Origin: Hyphomicrobiales bacterium
GTDB taxonomy: Bacteria; Pseudomonadota; Alphaproteobacteria; Rhizobiales; Rhizobiaceae
Reading direction: 5' to 3'
NCBI GenBank assembly: GCA_900472485.1
Contig: UCII01000009.1
Span: 1-64,000 of the forward strand
DNA length: 64,000 nt
A program made the translations under genes and the position numbers. The notes beneath the pieces are model-generated. The model did not search any database. It was not told the origin of the DNA and saw only the letters and a program-made list of their open reading frames with translations. How positions within the stretch are numbered: the stretch's first letter is position 1; the number at the start of each line of letters is the position of its first letter. Shown in pieces: positions 30,027 to 39,257 of this stretch.

Positions 30027-31397
30027 ATGAGCAGCAGCTATACGTTCGACGACCTCAAGCGAGATGTGGCCGAAGGGCGCATCGATACGGTTCTGGCATG
30101 CCAGGTCGACATGCAGGGCCGGTTGATGGGCAAACGCTTCCAGGCGGAATTCTTCATTGAAAGCGCCTGGAAGGAAACGCATAGCTGCAACTATCTGCAG
30201 GCGACCGATATCGAGATGGAGACCGTCTCCGGCTACAAGTCGACGAGCTGGGAGAAGGGTTATGGCGACTATACGATGAAGCCGGATCTTGCCACGCTGC
30301 GCCGCATTCCCTGGCTGGAAGGTACGGCGCTCGTCCTTTGCGACGTGCTCGACCACCATACGCATGAGGAAGTCGCGCATTCTCCGCGCGCCATCCTCAA
30401 GAAGCAGGTGAAGCGGCTGGAGGCCATGGGCATGAAAGCCTATATGGCTTCGGAGCTTGAATTCTTCCTGTTCGACCAAAGCTATGACAGCGCACGCGAG
30501 TCCGGCTATCGCAATCTCAATCTCGTCAGCGGCTACAACGAGGATTACCACATCTTCCAGACGACGAAGGAAGAAGATGTGATGCGGGCAATCCGCAGGG
30601 GACTACAGGGCGCCGAAATCCCCGTCGAAAACTCCAAAGGCGAGGCCTCGGCGGGGCAGGAGGAAATCAACGTCCGCTACGCCGATGCCCTGACCATGGC
30701 CGACCGACATGCCATCATCAAGAATGGCTGCAAGGAGATAGCCTGGTCGAAGGGCAAGGCCATCACCTTCCTGGCGAAGTGGAGCTATAGCGCCGCCGGC
30801 AGTTCCTCTCATATTCATCAGTCGCTCTGGAGTGTAGACGGCAAGACGCCGCTATTCTTCGACAAAGAAAAAGAACACGGCATGACGCCGCTGATGAAGC
30901 ACTATGTCGCGGGCCTCCTGACGCATGCCAGCGAAATCACCTATTTCCTTGCGCCCTATATCAACTCCTATAAGCGCTTCGTTGCCGGCACCTTCGCACC
31001 CACCAAGGCAATCTGGAGCACGGACAATCGCACCGCCGGTTATCGCCTGTGCGGTGCCGAGACCAAGAGCATCCGTATCGAGTGCCGCGTAGGCGGCTCG
31101 GATCTCAATCCCTATCTAGCTTTTGCTGCACTAATTGCCGCCGGCCTTGATGGCATCGAAAACAAGCTCGAACTGGAAGCGCCGTTTGTCGGCGACGCCT
31201 ATGGCGCACGCGAAGTTCGCGAGATTCCGCGAACGCTGCGCGGCGCAACCGAGGCCCTGACCAATTCGAAGATGCTGCGTACCGCCTTCGGTGACGATGT
31301 CATCGATCACTATACCCGCGCTGCTGAATGGGAGCAGGAGGAGTATGATCGTCGCATCACGGATTGGGAAGTGGCGCGCGGATTCGAAAGAGCGTAA
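30027..31397 (+). CDS. glutamine synthetase-like gamma-glutamyl ligase
   Basis: Encodes 456 residues of the GS type I fold. Seen are ASELEFFLF (metal glutamate), GQEEINVRYADAL, GSSSHIHQSLW (metal histidine), NSYKRF, STDNRTAGYR and RIECRVGGSDLNPYLAFAA. True GlnA has NPYKRL and AYS-type nucleotide segments; the altered NSYKRF and WSTDNR segments point to a PuuA/GlnA4-like enzyme that joins glutamate to an amine rather than ammonia. Its neighbours are an amine-type permease, an aldehyde and an alcohol dehydrogenase, and an FGase-family hydrolase, which support a gamma-glutamylated catabolic intermediate. Confidence 0.88.
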   Translation: MSSSYTFDDLKRDVAEGRIDTVLACQVDMQGRLMGKRFQAEFFIESAWKETHSCNYLQATDIEMETVSGYKSTSWEKGYGDYTMKPDLATLRRIPWLEGTALVLCDVLDHHTHEEVAHSPRAILKKQVKRLEAMGMKAYMASELEFFLFDQSYDSARESGYRNLNLVSGYNEDYHIFQTTKEEDVMRAIRRGLQGAEIPVENSKGEASAGQEEINVRYADALTMADRHAIIKNGCKEIAWSKGKAITFLAKWSYSAAGSSSHIHQSLWSVDGKTPLFFDKEKEHGMTPLMKHYVAGLLTHASEITYFLAPYINSYKRFVAGTFAPTKAIWSTDNRTAGYRLCGAETKSIRIECRVGGSDLNPYLAFAALIAAGLDGIENKLELEAPFVGDAYGAREVREIPRTLRGATEALTNSKMLRTAFGDDVIDHYTRAAEWEQEEYDRRITDWEVARGFERA

Positions 31398-31411
31398 GGC
31401 TTTTCCGATCT

Positions 31412-31450
31412 GCCTCTTGCCCGATTTTCATTCTAGGATCGGGCAGGGGC
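31412..31450 (+). terminator. hairpin between ligase and aldehyde dehydrogenase genes
   Basis: GCCTCTTGCCCGAT pairs with ATCGGGCAGGGGC around a 12-base loop. It has no strong U-run and may act as a processing or stabilising stem inside the run of genes. Confidence 0.45.
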
Positions 31451-31550
31451 GCCGAGATGCTTGTTGACCTGCCGTTTCTTCTTAGAGCCGGCAAAAGGTT
31501 CTGCAACATCAGGCAATCAATTGGATGATTAAGAAAACAGGAATTCGATC

Positions 31551-32936
31551 ATGACCATGATCACATGCGTCTCCCCGGTGAACGGGGAGGTTTATGCCGA
31601 GCGTCCGGCGTTGTCGCTGGAAGCCGCCAAGGACGTCGTGGCCCGCGCCCGCAAGGCGCAGAAGGATTGGGCGCGTCGTCCGCTGGAAGATCGCGTTCAG
31701 CTCGTGCTCAAGGGCGTGGCCCGGCTCAACGAGATGGCCGAAGTAGTGGTGCCGGAGCTTGCCTGGCAGATGGGTCGCCCGATCAAGTACGGCGGCGAAT
31801 ATCGCGGCTTCAACGAGCGCTCCAACTATGTCGCGTCGATCGCCGCCGATGCGATGGCACCCCTGGTCGTCGAGGACAGCGCCAATTTTTCCCGCCGCAT
31901 CGAGCGCGAACCGCATGGCGTCGTGTTCGTCATTGCGCCGTGGAACTATCCCTACATGACCGCGATCAACACGGTTGCGCCGGCGCTGATGGCCGGCAAT
32001 ACCGTCATTCTCAAGCATGCAAGCCAGACGCTGCTCGTCGGCGAGCGGCTGGTGCAGGCTTTCGTCGAGGCCGGCGTTCCCGCCGATGTCTTCCAGAATG
32101 TCTTCCTCGATCATGAAACGACTTCGGCGCTGATCGCAGCCGGAAGCTTCAACTTCGTCAATTTCACCGGCTCCGTCGAAGGCGGCCGGTCGATCGAGCG
32201 AGCGGCTGCTGGCACCTTCACCAGCCTCGGCCTCGAGCTTGGCGGCAAGGATCCGGGCTACGTCATGGAAGACGCTGATCTCGATGCAGCCGTCGATACG
32301 CTGATGGACGGAGCAACTTACAATTCCGGCCAGTGCTGCTGCGGCATCGAGCGCATCTATGTGCATGAATCGCTCTATGACGCCTTTGTCGAGAAGTCGG
32401 TCGCCTGGGTTTCGAACTACAAACTCGGCAACCCCCTCGATCCGGAGACATCGCTCGGGCCGATGGCGCATAAGCGCTTTGCCAAGGTGGTGCGTGAACA
32501 GATCGCCGAGGCGGTTGCTAAGGGCGCCAAGGTGCTGGTCGACCCGAAGCTGTTCCCGGCTGACGATGGCGGTGCCTATCTCGCGCCGCAGGTTCTCGTC
32601 AATGTCGATCATTCCATGGCCTTCATGCGCGAGGAGACCTTCGGTCCTGCCGTCGGCATCATGAAGGTGAAGAGCGACGCGGAAGCGCTGGAGCTGATGA
32701 ATGACAGCCCCTACGGCCTGACGGCTTCGCTGTGGACGAAGGATGTCGAGCGTGCCTCGCGCATCGGCCGCGAGATCGAAACCGGCACCGTCTTCATGAA
32801 CCGCGCCGATTATCTCGATCCGGCGCTGTGCTGGACCGGCGTGAAAGAAACCGGTCGCGGCGGCTCGCTGTCGATCATCGGCTTCCACAATCTGACGCGT
32901 CCGAAATCTTATCACCTGAAGAAAGTAACAGCATGA
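31551..32936 (+). CDS. aldehyde dehydrogenase family protein
   Basis: Encodes 461 residues. Visible are APWNYPYMTAINTVAPALMAGN (cofactor strand), NFTGSVEGG, the general-base ELGGKDP and the catalytic cysteine in NSGQCCCG near residue 263. It oxidises an aldehyde to an acid with NAD(P). Its stop overlaps the ATG of the iron alcohol dehydrogenase gene, so alcohol to aldehyde to acid in sequence is likely. The substrate is probably an amino or gamma-glutamylamino aldehyde (inferred from the ligase gene). Confidence 0.93.
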   Translation: MTMITCVSPVNGEVYAERPALSLEAAKDVVARARKAQKDWARRPLEDRVQLVLKGVARLNEMAEVVVPELAWQMGRPIKYGGEYRGFNERSNYVASIAADAMAPLVVEDSANFSRRIEREPHGVVFVIAPWNYPYMTAINTVAPALMAGNTVILKHASQTLLVGERLVQAFVEAGVPADVFQNVFLDHETTSALIAAGSFNFVNFTGSVEGGRSIERAAAGTFTSLGLELGGKDPGYVMEDADLDAAVDTLMDGATYNSGQCCCGIERIYVHESLYDAFVEKSVAWVSNYKLGNPLDPETSLGPMAHKRFAKVVREQIAEAVAKGAKVLVDPKLFPADDGGAYLAPQVLVNVDHSMAFMREETFGPAVGIMKVKSDAEALELMNDSPYGLTASLWTKDVERASRIGREIETGTVFMNRADYLDPALCWTGVKETGRGGSLSIIGFHNLTRPKSYHLKKVTA

Positions 32937-34081
32937 GCACTATCTCAGCCAATTGGAGCTATCCGAACGCCTTCAAGCTCGGCCGTGGCCGCATCAAGGA
33001 ACTGGCGGACGCCTGCAAGAGCCTGGGCATGAAGAAGCCGCTCCTGATCACTGACCGGGGACTTGCCTCGATGGCGATCACGGCGACGGCACTGGATATT
33101 CTGGAAGATGCAGGTCTCGGCCGTGCTATCTTTGCTGACGTCGATCCGAACCCGAACGAGAAGAACCTCGAAGCCGGCGTGAAGGCCTTCAAGGATGGCG
33201 GCCATGATGGCGTCGTCGCCTTTGGCGGCGGTTCCGGCCTCGATCTCGGCAAATGCGTCGCCTTCATGGTCGGCCAGACGCGTCCGGTCTGGGATTTCGA
33301 AGACATCGGTGATTGGTGGACACGCGCCAGTGTCGAAGGCATTGCGCCGATCGTCGCCGTACCGACGACGGCCGGCACCGGTTCGGAAGTCGGCCGTGCC
33401 AGCGTCATCACCAATTCCGCAACGCATGTGAAGAAGATCATCTTCCATCCGAAGTTCCTGCCGGGCGTCGTCATTGCCGATCCGGAGCTGACCGTCGGAA
33501 TGCCGAAGATCATTACCGCCGGCACCGGCATGGACGCTTTCGCCCACTGCCTGGAAGCCTATTCCTCACCCTTCTATCATCCGATGTCGGCCGGTATCGC
33601 GCTGGAAGGCATGCGGCTCGTGAAGGAATTCCTGCCGCGCGCCTATCGCGAGGGAACGGATCTCGAAGCCCGGGCCAACATGATGAGTGCGGCTGCCATG
33701 GGCGCCGTCGCCTTCCAGAAGGGCCTTGGCGCGATCCACGCGCTCTCGCATCCGATCGGCGCCGTTTACAACACGCATCACGGCATGACCAATGCCGTCG
33801 TCATGCCGGCCGTCCTGCGTTTCAACCGTAAGGCTATCGAGGATAAGATTGCCCGCGCCGCAGCCTATCTGGGCATCTCGGGCGGTTTTGACGGCTTCTA
33901 CGACTATGTGCTGCAGCTGCGCTCGGAACTCGGCGTGCCGGAAAATCTGTCCGCCATGGGCATCGCGCCCGATCGGCTCGACGAGCTCTCCGCCATGGCG
34001 ATCGAAGATCCGAGTGCCGGCGGTAATCCGGTGCCGCTTACGCTCGAAAATACCAAGGCTCTCTTCCGGGATTGCTTCTGA
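32933..34081 (+). CDS. iron-containing alcohol dehydrogenase
   Basis: Encodes 382 residues of the type III (iron) family. The nucleotide loop GGGSGLDLGKCVA is near residue 98, the metal site lies in GTGMDAFAHCLEAY and GAIHALSHPIGAVYNTHHG, and TTAGTGSEVGRASVI precedes them. It oxidises a primary alcohol with NAD(P). The ATG overlaps the aldehyde dehydrogenase stop by 4 bases. A bidirectional terminator follows. Confidence 0.93.
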   Translation: MSTISANWSYPNAFKLGRGRIKELADACKSLGMKKPLLITDRGLASMAITATALDILEDAGLGRAIFADVDPNPNEKNLEAGVKAFKDGGHDGVVAFGGGSGLDLGKCVAFMVGQTRPVWDFEDIGDWWTRASVEGIAPIVAVPTTAGTGSEVGRASVITNSATHVKKIIFHPKFLPGVVIADPELTVGMPKIITAGTGMDAFAHCLEAYSSPFYHPMSAGIALEGMRLVKEFLPRAYREGTDLEARANMMSAAAMGAVAFQKGLGAIHALSHPIGAVYNTHHGMTNAVVMPAVLRFNRKAIEDKIARAAAYLGISGGFDGFYDYVLQLRSELGVPENLSAMGIAPDRLDELSAMAIEDPSAGGNPVPLTLENTKALFRDCF

Positions 34082-34136
34082 TACTGCGCTCAGCTCGCCG
34101 ATATGCGGGATGAAATTGGCAGCATATTCAGGCCAA

Positions 34137-34177
34137 ACAAAAAAAGCCGCCGAGTGTCACCCGGCGGCTTTTTTCAT
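34137..34177. terminator. bidirectional intrinsic terminator
   Basis: AAAAAAAGCCGCCGAG...CCCGGCGGCTTTTTT: stem GCCGCC-G/GGCGGC with A-run on one side and T-run on the other, between the convergent alcohol dehydrogenase and L,D-transpeptidase genes. It can end both transcripts. Confidence 0.92.
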
Positions 34178-34195
34178 TGACGCTGTGTCTGGTAA

Positions 34196-35656
34196 TCAAT
34201 CCACGAATTCGACGACGACGCCGGGCTTGACCATCTTGGCGAGTTCGGTCGCATCCCAATTCGTGAGGCGCACGCAGCCATGGCTCTGCGTCTTACCGAT
34301 CCGCGAAGGATCCGGCGTGCCGTGAATGCCGTAGGTCGGCTTCGATAGAGCCATCCAGACCGTACCGACCGGGCCGTTCGGGCCTGGCGGAATATTGAGA
34401 ACCTTGTCGTTCCCGGCTTGCTGGAAGTTGATCTTCGGATTGTAGGTATAGCCGGGATTGAAGGCGACGCGCTCGACCGTGACGGTGCCTGACGGCGAGG
34501 GCGTGTCGGCGGAGCCGATGCTGGCCGGGTAGGCCGCAATCAGTGTACCGTTGGCGTCATAGGCGAAAACCTGCTTGCGGCCCTTGTCCGCCAGGATCTT
34601 GGCAACCGTACCGGTCTTGCTGGGACCCGTATTGACGACCTTGATGGTGCTGCCCGGTACGGTGAAATCAACGCCGGGATTGAGCGCCTTCAGATAGCCT
34701 TCATCCATGTGAAAGCGTTCCGCGAGCATTTCCGTCGTCGAAGTATAGCCGAGGGACGGCATCTGTGCCTTAGCCGCATAGTCCTCAGGAATAGAGGCGA
34801 CATACGGGCCTGCAGCGTCGGCCGCCGTGATCGTGTAATTGACGATCGGCATGCCGCCGGACATGCGAAGCTGCTCGAGGATCGCGTCGGTATTGTTCGG
34901 GTCGAGCGTCTGGCCGGTCATCTGCTGATAGGCATAGATCGCCTTAGTGACGTTTGCGCCCATGCGTCCGTCGATCGCACCCGGCGAAATGCCCTGCCGC
35001 GCGAGGAAGACCTCCAGCGCGGTGATCTCCATCTTCGACTTGCCCTTCAGCGTGATGACGGGTTCGGCCGGTGCCGGCTTGTTGACGATGTCGGGCGCGC
35101 TCTGCTGTGGATCGATCGACGCGTAGTCGTTGCCGTTCAAGTTCGTCTGGCCCTGGTTCTTGCCAGGCAAGGGCTGATTGTCGAGCGGCTGGCGCTGGAT
35201 ATCGCTGTCGCGCGGAATTCCGCCGGTGACCACGCCGCGATCCTGCTGGTCGTAACCATTGTTGGGTGCGCCGTCGTAATTTCCGTAGCTGTCGGAGCGA
35301 TACTGACGATAGTCCTGATAGTCGCCGTTGTTGGAAAGCTGCGTGTCGCCGTACCGGCCGACATTATTGCCATAGGTATCGCGGGCTGGGGCGCGAGGAT
35401 AGTAGGTGCTGGCCCTCATCTCCGTGGCGACGACATTGCCGTAGGCATCAATCAGAACCCGGCGACCGCGTCCGTCGCGTGCCATGGAATATCCGCCCCC
35501 GTAAGGATACTGATCGAGGATTCGGCCGTCGGGGGTGACGAGAACCGTGCTGCCGTTGCCGCTGCGATAGTATTGTGCCTGCGCGTCCGTGAGCGCGAGC
35601 ATGGACACGGTGGCAGTCATTGCCAGGGCAAAACTCAATTTTACGAACCGGTTCAC
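34196..35656 (-). CDS. L,D-transpeptidase with peptidoglycan-binding domain
   Basis: Encodes 486 residues. A signal peptide (about 1-28, ending DAQAQ) is followed by a low-complexity Tyr/Asn/Asp/Gly-rich region, a peptidoglycan-binding-1-like unit (LEVFLARQGISPGAIDGRMG), a LysM-like segment and a C-terminal YkuD domain with HGTPDPSRIGKTQSHGCVRL, in which SHGCxR holds the catalytic cysteine. It cross-links peptidoglycan in the periplasm, and in rhizobia L,D-cross-links are abundant. GTG 35656 was preferred to 35704 because the signal peptide begins there. Confidence 0.92.
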   Translation of the reverse strand: MNRFVKLSFALAMTATVSMLALTDAQAQYYRSGNGSTVLVTPDGRILDQYPYGGGYSMARDGRGRRVLIDAYGNVVATEMRASTYYPRAPARDTYGNNVGRYGDTQLSNNGDYQDYRQYRSDSYGNYDGAPNNGYDQQDRGVVTGGIPRDSDIQRQPLDNQPLPGKNQGQTNLNGNDYASIDPQQSAPDIVNKPAPAEPVITLKGKSKMEITALEVFLARQGISPGAIDGRMGANVTKAIYAYQQMTGQTLDPNNTDAILEQLRMSGGMPIVNYTITAADAAGPYVASIPEDYAAKAQMPSLGYTSTTEMLAERFHMDEGYLKALNPGVDFTVPGSTIKVVNTGPSKTGTVAKILADKGRKQVFAYDANGTLIAAYPASIGSADTPSPSGTVTVERVAFNPGYTYNPKINFQQAGNDKVLNIPPGPNGPVGTVWMALSKPTYGIHGTPDPSRIGKTQSHGCVRLTNWDATELAKMVKPGVVVEFVD

Positions 35657-35872
35657 GTCTGTCGGATCCTCGGGATGGTCATTCGGCTGACACACACATG
35701 GCAATTTTGACGCCAGTATGGAGATTTAGATTATCATGCTGAATAAAATATAAAAATTTATGTGATCAAGGCTTCAAGTTAAGATTTGGTAAGCCAAATA
35801 GCTGCTTATTTCAGCCGCGCGCCATCTTGGGACAATGTTCGCGCGCAGAGCTGATCAGGGAGGACTTTAGGG

Positions 35873-36712
35873 ATGATGGATTTTTCTGCGGCCAAGGGGC
35901 CGAAATTGACGTTGGACGAGGGCTCTGTTCTGGATATCGGCGCCTGCATCGTCGAGGGCAATAATCTCGCGCCCGGAAGTGCCGTTCCCGACGATGGCGA
36001 TCCGCGTATCAGTCATTCCGTGGAAGGCTTTCTCTTCACCTGCGGGCCCGATCATATCCGCCATCCCGAGCCGATGTCCGGCGCATATGAAGGCAAGCGC
36101 TATCCGCTGCATGGCTCCTTCTCGTCCCATCCAGCCAAAATTCTCTGGACCAAATTCGAGAATGGCAATGCGGAATGCCGTGCCGATGTCGATGTCATCA
36201 CGGCCGAACGCCGGACTGCCAGGCTGGAACGTCTTTGGCGGATCGATGGCGCGACGGGCGAGGTCTCGCTTGCGGACCGCATCGTCAATACCAGCACGGA
36301 GGCGATGCCGGTTTTCCTGATGTACCACATGAATATCGGCGGCAAATGGTTCGATAACGGCACGCGCCTTGCCGGACAGATGCTGGACAATGGCGGCTTT
36401 CCCTGGACCTTCGGTGAGGAAGGGGGCGATATCTTCTGTGTGCCGGCGCAGAACAAGGGCGAGGACTGGGCCGAAATCAGCCTCGGCCCTATCGCGGCCA
36501 TCGGTGGCAAGACATTAAGGGTGCGTTTCGGAACGGACACGCTGCCATTCCTGCAGGTCTGGCGCAATCAGCGCGCGCCGGCGCATGTGCTCGGTATCGA
36601 GCCTGTTTCGCATCGCTGGGTCTCGCGGGCCGAGCTGGAAGAGACAGGCGAATTCAATATTCTCCAGCCCGGTGAAGCCCGCAATTTCATGCTCAATTTT
36701 GCCTTCGTTTGA
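35873..36712 (+). CDS. DUF4432/aldose 1-epimerase-like protein
   Basis: Encodes 279 residues with a beta-sandwich galactose mutarotase-like pattern: CGPDHIRHPEP, RYPLHGSFSSHPAKI with the two histidine-bearing segments, MPVFLMYHMNIGG and GIEPVSHRW at the end. DUF4432 members share this fold and are assumed to act on sugars. Substrate unknown. GGGAGGA precedes two adjacent ATGs (35873 and 35876). Confidence 0.75.
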   Translation: MMDFSAAKGPKLTLDEGSVLDIGACIVEGNNLAPGSAVPDDGDPRISHSVEGFLFTCGPDHIRHPEPMSGAYEGKRYPLHGSFSSHPAKILWTKFENGNAECRADVDVITAERRTARLERLWRIDGATGEVSLADRIVNTSTEAMPVFLMYHMNIGGKWFDNGTRLAGQMLDNGGFPWTFGEEGGDIFCVPAQNKGEDWAEISLGPIAAIGGKTLRVRFGTDTLPFLQVWRNQRAPAHVLGIEPVSHRWVSRAELEETGEFNILQPGEARNFMLNFAFV

Positions 36713-36784
36713 GAGTGCGCCGCGGTTGACGCTCGCTCTGTCGCGGCGTAGATCAAGGCCACGATTTTAGAGAGGACATGAACC

Positions 36785-37123
36785 ATGGATATCCGCCCGA
36801 TCGACGATGAATACTCGGTATCCGGCCAGATCACCGTAGAGGATCTCGACCAGATCAAGGCCCTGGGGTTCAAGTCCATCGTCTGCCATCGCCCCGATGG
36901 CGAGAGTCCGGATCAGACGCCGTTCGGCGTCGTGGAAGCCCGCGCCAAGGAGCTCGGCCTGGAGATCACTCAGGTGCCTGTCGGCCCGATGGGTGTGACC
37001 GAAGAGGCCGTGCAGGGCATGGTCGATGCGCTGGACGAGTTTCCGAGGCCGATGCTCGGCTATTGCCGCTCCGGCGCGCGTTCGACCGCGATCTATCAGA
37101 AGACACATCACATTCGCGGCTGA
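36785..37123 (+). CDS. TIGR01244 family sulfur transferase/phosphatase-like protein
   Basis: Encodes 112 residues. The family (DUF442, also found fused to Blh in sulfide oxidation systems) has a cysteine loop; here CRSGARS near residue 96 is the expected CX5R loop. DIRPIDDEYSVSGQIT at the N-terminus matches too. Its reaction is not firmly established. GAGAGGAC precedes the ATG. Confidence 0.82.
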   Translation: MDIRPIDDEYSVSGQITVEDLDQIKALGFKSIVCHRPDGESPDQTPFGVVEARAKELGLEITQVPVGPMGVTEEAVQGMVDALDEFPRPMLGYCRSGARSTAIYQKTHHIRG

Positions 37124-37212
37124 ACGGGTTCTTTCCCCCGGCCTTTTGATTGCAGGGCAGGCGGTGAGCTATGCCCTGTTTACCTGTCGAAGAACAACAT
37201 CAGGAGAACACC

Positions 37213-37557
37213 ATGAGCATCAAGCGTATCGACGTTGGCGCCCGCATGAGCGGCGCTGTCATCCACGGTAACACCGTCTATCTCGCCGGCCAGGTTGGCG
37301 AAGGCGAAAGCGTCACCGATCAGTGCAAGTCGGCACTCGCTGAAGTTGATCGCCTGCTCGCTGCGGCCGGCTCCAATAAATCGAAGATCCTGCAGACGCT
37401 CATCTACCTCTCCGACATCTCCTACTTCGCCGAAATGAACGCCGCCTGGGAAGCTTGGGTCGATCCGGCCAACACGCCGGCCCGTGCGACCAGCGAAGCC
37501 AAGCTCGCTGCACCGAAGTATAAGGTCGAATTCATCGTGACGGCAGCACTCGACTGA
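37213..37557 (+). CDS. RidA/YjgF-family protein
   Basis: Encodes 114 residues. Hallmarks are VYLAGQVGEG, the central QTLIYLSDI and the arginine in TPARATSEAKLAAP. RidA proteins hydrolyse reactive enamines/imines released by PLP enzymes and form trimers; this copy is one of the divergent paralogs, so its imine substrate is open. ATG 37213 follows CAGGAGAAC; an upstream in-frame ATG at 37171 has no such site. Confidence 0.9.
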   Translation: MSIKRIDVGARMSGAVIHGNTVYLAGQVGEGESVTDQCKSALAEVDRLLAAAGSNKSKILQTLIYLSDISYFAEMNAAWEAWVDPANTPARATSEAKLAAPKYKVEFIVTAALD

Positions 37558-37578
37558 GTCGGGCCATCAGTAATTTTT

Positions 37579-37613
37579 AAAGGCCGGTGGGCTCGCGCTC
37601 ATCGGCCTTTTGT
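37579..37613. terminator. bidirectional terminator overlapping a stop codon
   Basis: AAAGGCCG pairs with CGGCCTTT around a loop that includes further pairing, followed by TGTTT. It lies between the RidA gene and the convergent ThDP enzyme gene, whose stop codon (37599-37601) is inside the stem-loop. Confidence 0.8.
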
Positions 37614-39257
37614 TTGGGCGATTTCTGTCAGTGTGCGCGAGGGCGTGATAGCTTCCGGGTCGAGCGCGATCTCGATGATGGCCGGTTTGCCGCTAGCGCG
37701 CGCCCGTTCGAAGGCCGGGCCAAATTCTTCCGTCGCCTTCACCGTCTCGCCGTGGCCGCCATAGGCGCGGGCAAGCGCCGCGAAATCCGGATTGTCGAGT
37801 GCGGTGGCGCTGACCCGGCCGGGATATTCCCGCTCCTGATGCATGCGGATTGTGCCGTACATGCCGTTGTTGATGACTAAAGCGATGAGCGGCAGGTCAT
37901 ACTGGACGGCAGTCGCGAATTCCTGCCCATGCATCATGAAACAGCCGTCGCCAGCAAAGCAGATGACTTCGCGATCGGGAAAGAGCTGTTTCGCGGCAAC
38001 CGCAGCCGGGAGGCCATATCCCATCGAGCCTGATGTCGGAGCCGCTTGCGTGTTGAAACGGCGGAAGCGATGGAAGCGATGCAGCCAGGTCGCATAATTG
38101 CCGGCGCCGTTGGTGAAGATCGCATCATCGGCCGTATTGGCTTCGATCCAATCCATGATGCGGCCCATATGGACGGCGCCGGGGCTCTTTTCCGGTGTCT
38201 TTGACCAGGCGAGATAGGCGGCGTGCATAGGTTCGGTTCGATCGGCCCAAGGCATTTCGTGCAGCGGCTCCAAATCCGCGAGAGCCGCAACGAAATCCGC
38301 CGGGCTGGCACAGATGGCCAGATCCGGCCGATAGACGCGTCCGAGCTCTGAAGGGTCGGGATGGACATGGACGAGCTGCTGGCGCGGGTAGGGAATATCG
38401 ATCAGCGTATAGCCGGAGGACGGCATTTCGGAAAGACGTCCGCCGAGAAGGATCAGCAGATCCGCCTCCTTGATTTCCTTTGCCAGCGCCGGGTTGATAC
38501 CGATGCCGACATCGCCGGCATAATTGGGATGCAAATGGTCGAACAGCATCTGCCGGCGGAAGGAGCAGCCGACCGGCAGTTTGAAACGCTCTGCGAATTG
38601 CCTGATGCCGGCAACGGCTTCCTCGGTCCAGCGCGTGCCGCCGAGAATGACCATCGGCCGCTCCGCCGCCGCAAGGCGCTTGTGAAAGTCAGCAAGCTGG
38701 TTGCGGCCCGGATGAGCTGCAACCGAGACATAGGGCAGCGCTTCCGGGGCCTCGACCTCATCGCGCAGCATATCCTCGGGCAGGGTCAGCACGACCGGGC
38801 CGGGACGCCCAGACGTCGCGACCGCGAAGGCGCGGGTGATGAATTCCGGAATGCGGGCGGCGTCATCGATCTCGCCGACCCATTTGGCGAATTCGGTAAA
38901 GGCGCGGCGAAATTCAACCTCCTGAAAGGCTTCGCGCTCGCGGGCATCGCGCTGGACCTGGCCGATAAATAGGATCATCGGGATCGAATCCTGCCGTGCG
39001 ATATGAAGGCCGGCGGAGGCGTTTGTGGCGCCGGGGCCGCGGGTAACCATGCAGATGCCTGGTTCGCCGGTCAATCGGCCCCAGGTGTCCGCCATCATCG
39101 CCGCACCGCCCTCCTGGCGGCAGACGAGCACCTTGATATCGCTATCATGCAGGGCATCGAGCACGGCGAGAAAGCTCTCGCCCGGCACGCAGGAAATGCG
39201 CTGCACGCCATTGGCCCTCAAAGCTTCGACGATGAGTTGGCCGCCCGTTCGTTTCAT
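37599..39257 (-). CDS. thiamine diphosphate-dependent enzyme (acetolactate synthase-like)
   Basis: Encodes 552 residues with the three-domain ThDP architecture. The N-terminal Pyr domain carries CVPGESFLAVLDAL and the catalytic-type glutamate in CRQEGGAAMMADTWGR (near residue 50). The PP domain carries GDGCFMMHGQEFATAVQYDLPLIALVINN, in parts, the cofactor motif. The closest overall look is the acetolactate synthase large subunit, but no small subunit gene is near. The start overlaps the CoA-transferase stop by 4 bases. The enzyme probably acts on a 2-oxo acid or acyl-CoA made in the same operon; an oxalyl-CoA decarboxylase role is possible but its typical N-terminal signature is absent. Confidence 0.87.
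   Translation of the reverse strand: MKRTGGQLIVEALRANGVQRISCVPGESFLAVLDALHDSDIKVLVCRQEGGAAMMADTWGRLTGEPGICMVTRGPGATNASAGLHIARQDSIPMILFIGQVQRDAREREAFQEVEFRRAFTEFAKWVGEIDDAARIPEFITRAFAVATSGRPGPVVLTLPEDMLRDEVEAPEALPYVSVAAHPGRNQLADFHKRLAAAERPMVILGGTRWTEEAVAGIRQFAERFKLPVGCSFRRQMLFDHLHPNYAGDVGIGINPALAKEIKEADLLILLGGRLSEMPSSGYTLIDIPYPRQQLVHVHPDPSELGRVYRPDLAICASPADFVAALADLEPLHEMPWADRTEPMHAAYLAWSKTPEKSPGAVHMGRIMDWIEANTADDAIFTNGAGNYATWLHRFHRFRRFNTQAAPTSGSMGYGLPAAVAAKQLFPDREVICFAGDGCFMMHGQEFATAVQYDLPLIALVINNGMYGTIRMHQEREYPGRVSATALDNPDFAALARAYGGHGETVKATEEFGPAFERARASGKPAIIEIALDPEAITPSRTLTEIAQTKGR

Noticed and set aside
29181..30551. Open frame of 456 codons on the minus strand across the permease and ligase genes
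   Set aside because: It runs opposite two recognised proteins, has biased charged composition and no binding site.
31509..32915. Minus-strand open frame opposite the aldehyde dehydrogenase gene
   Set aside because: Shadow of the dehydrogenase; no domain or start signal.
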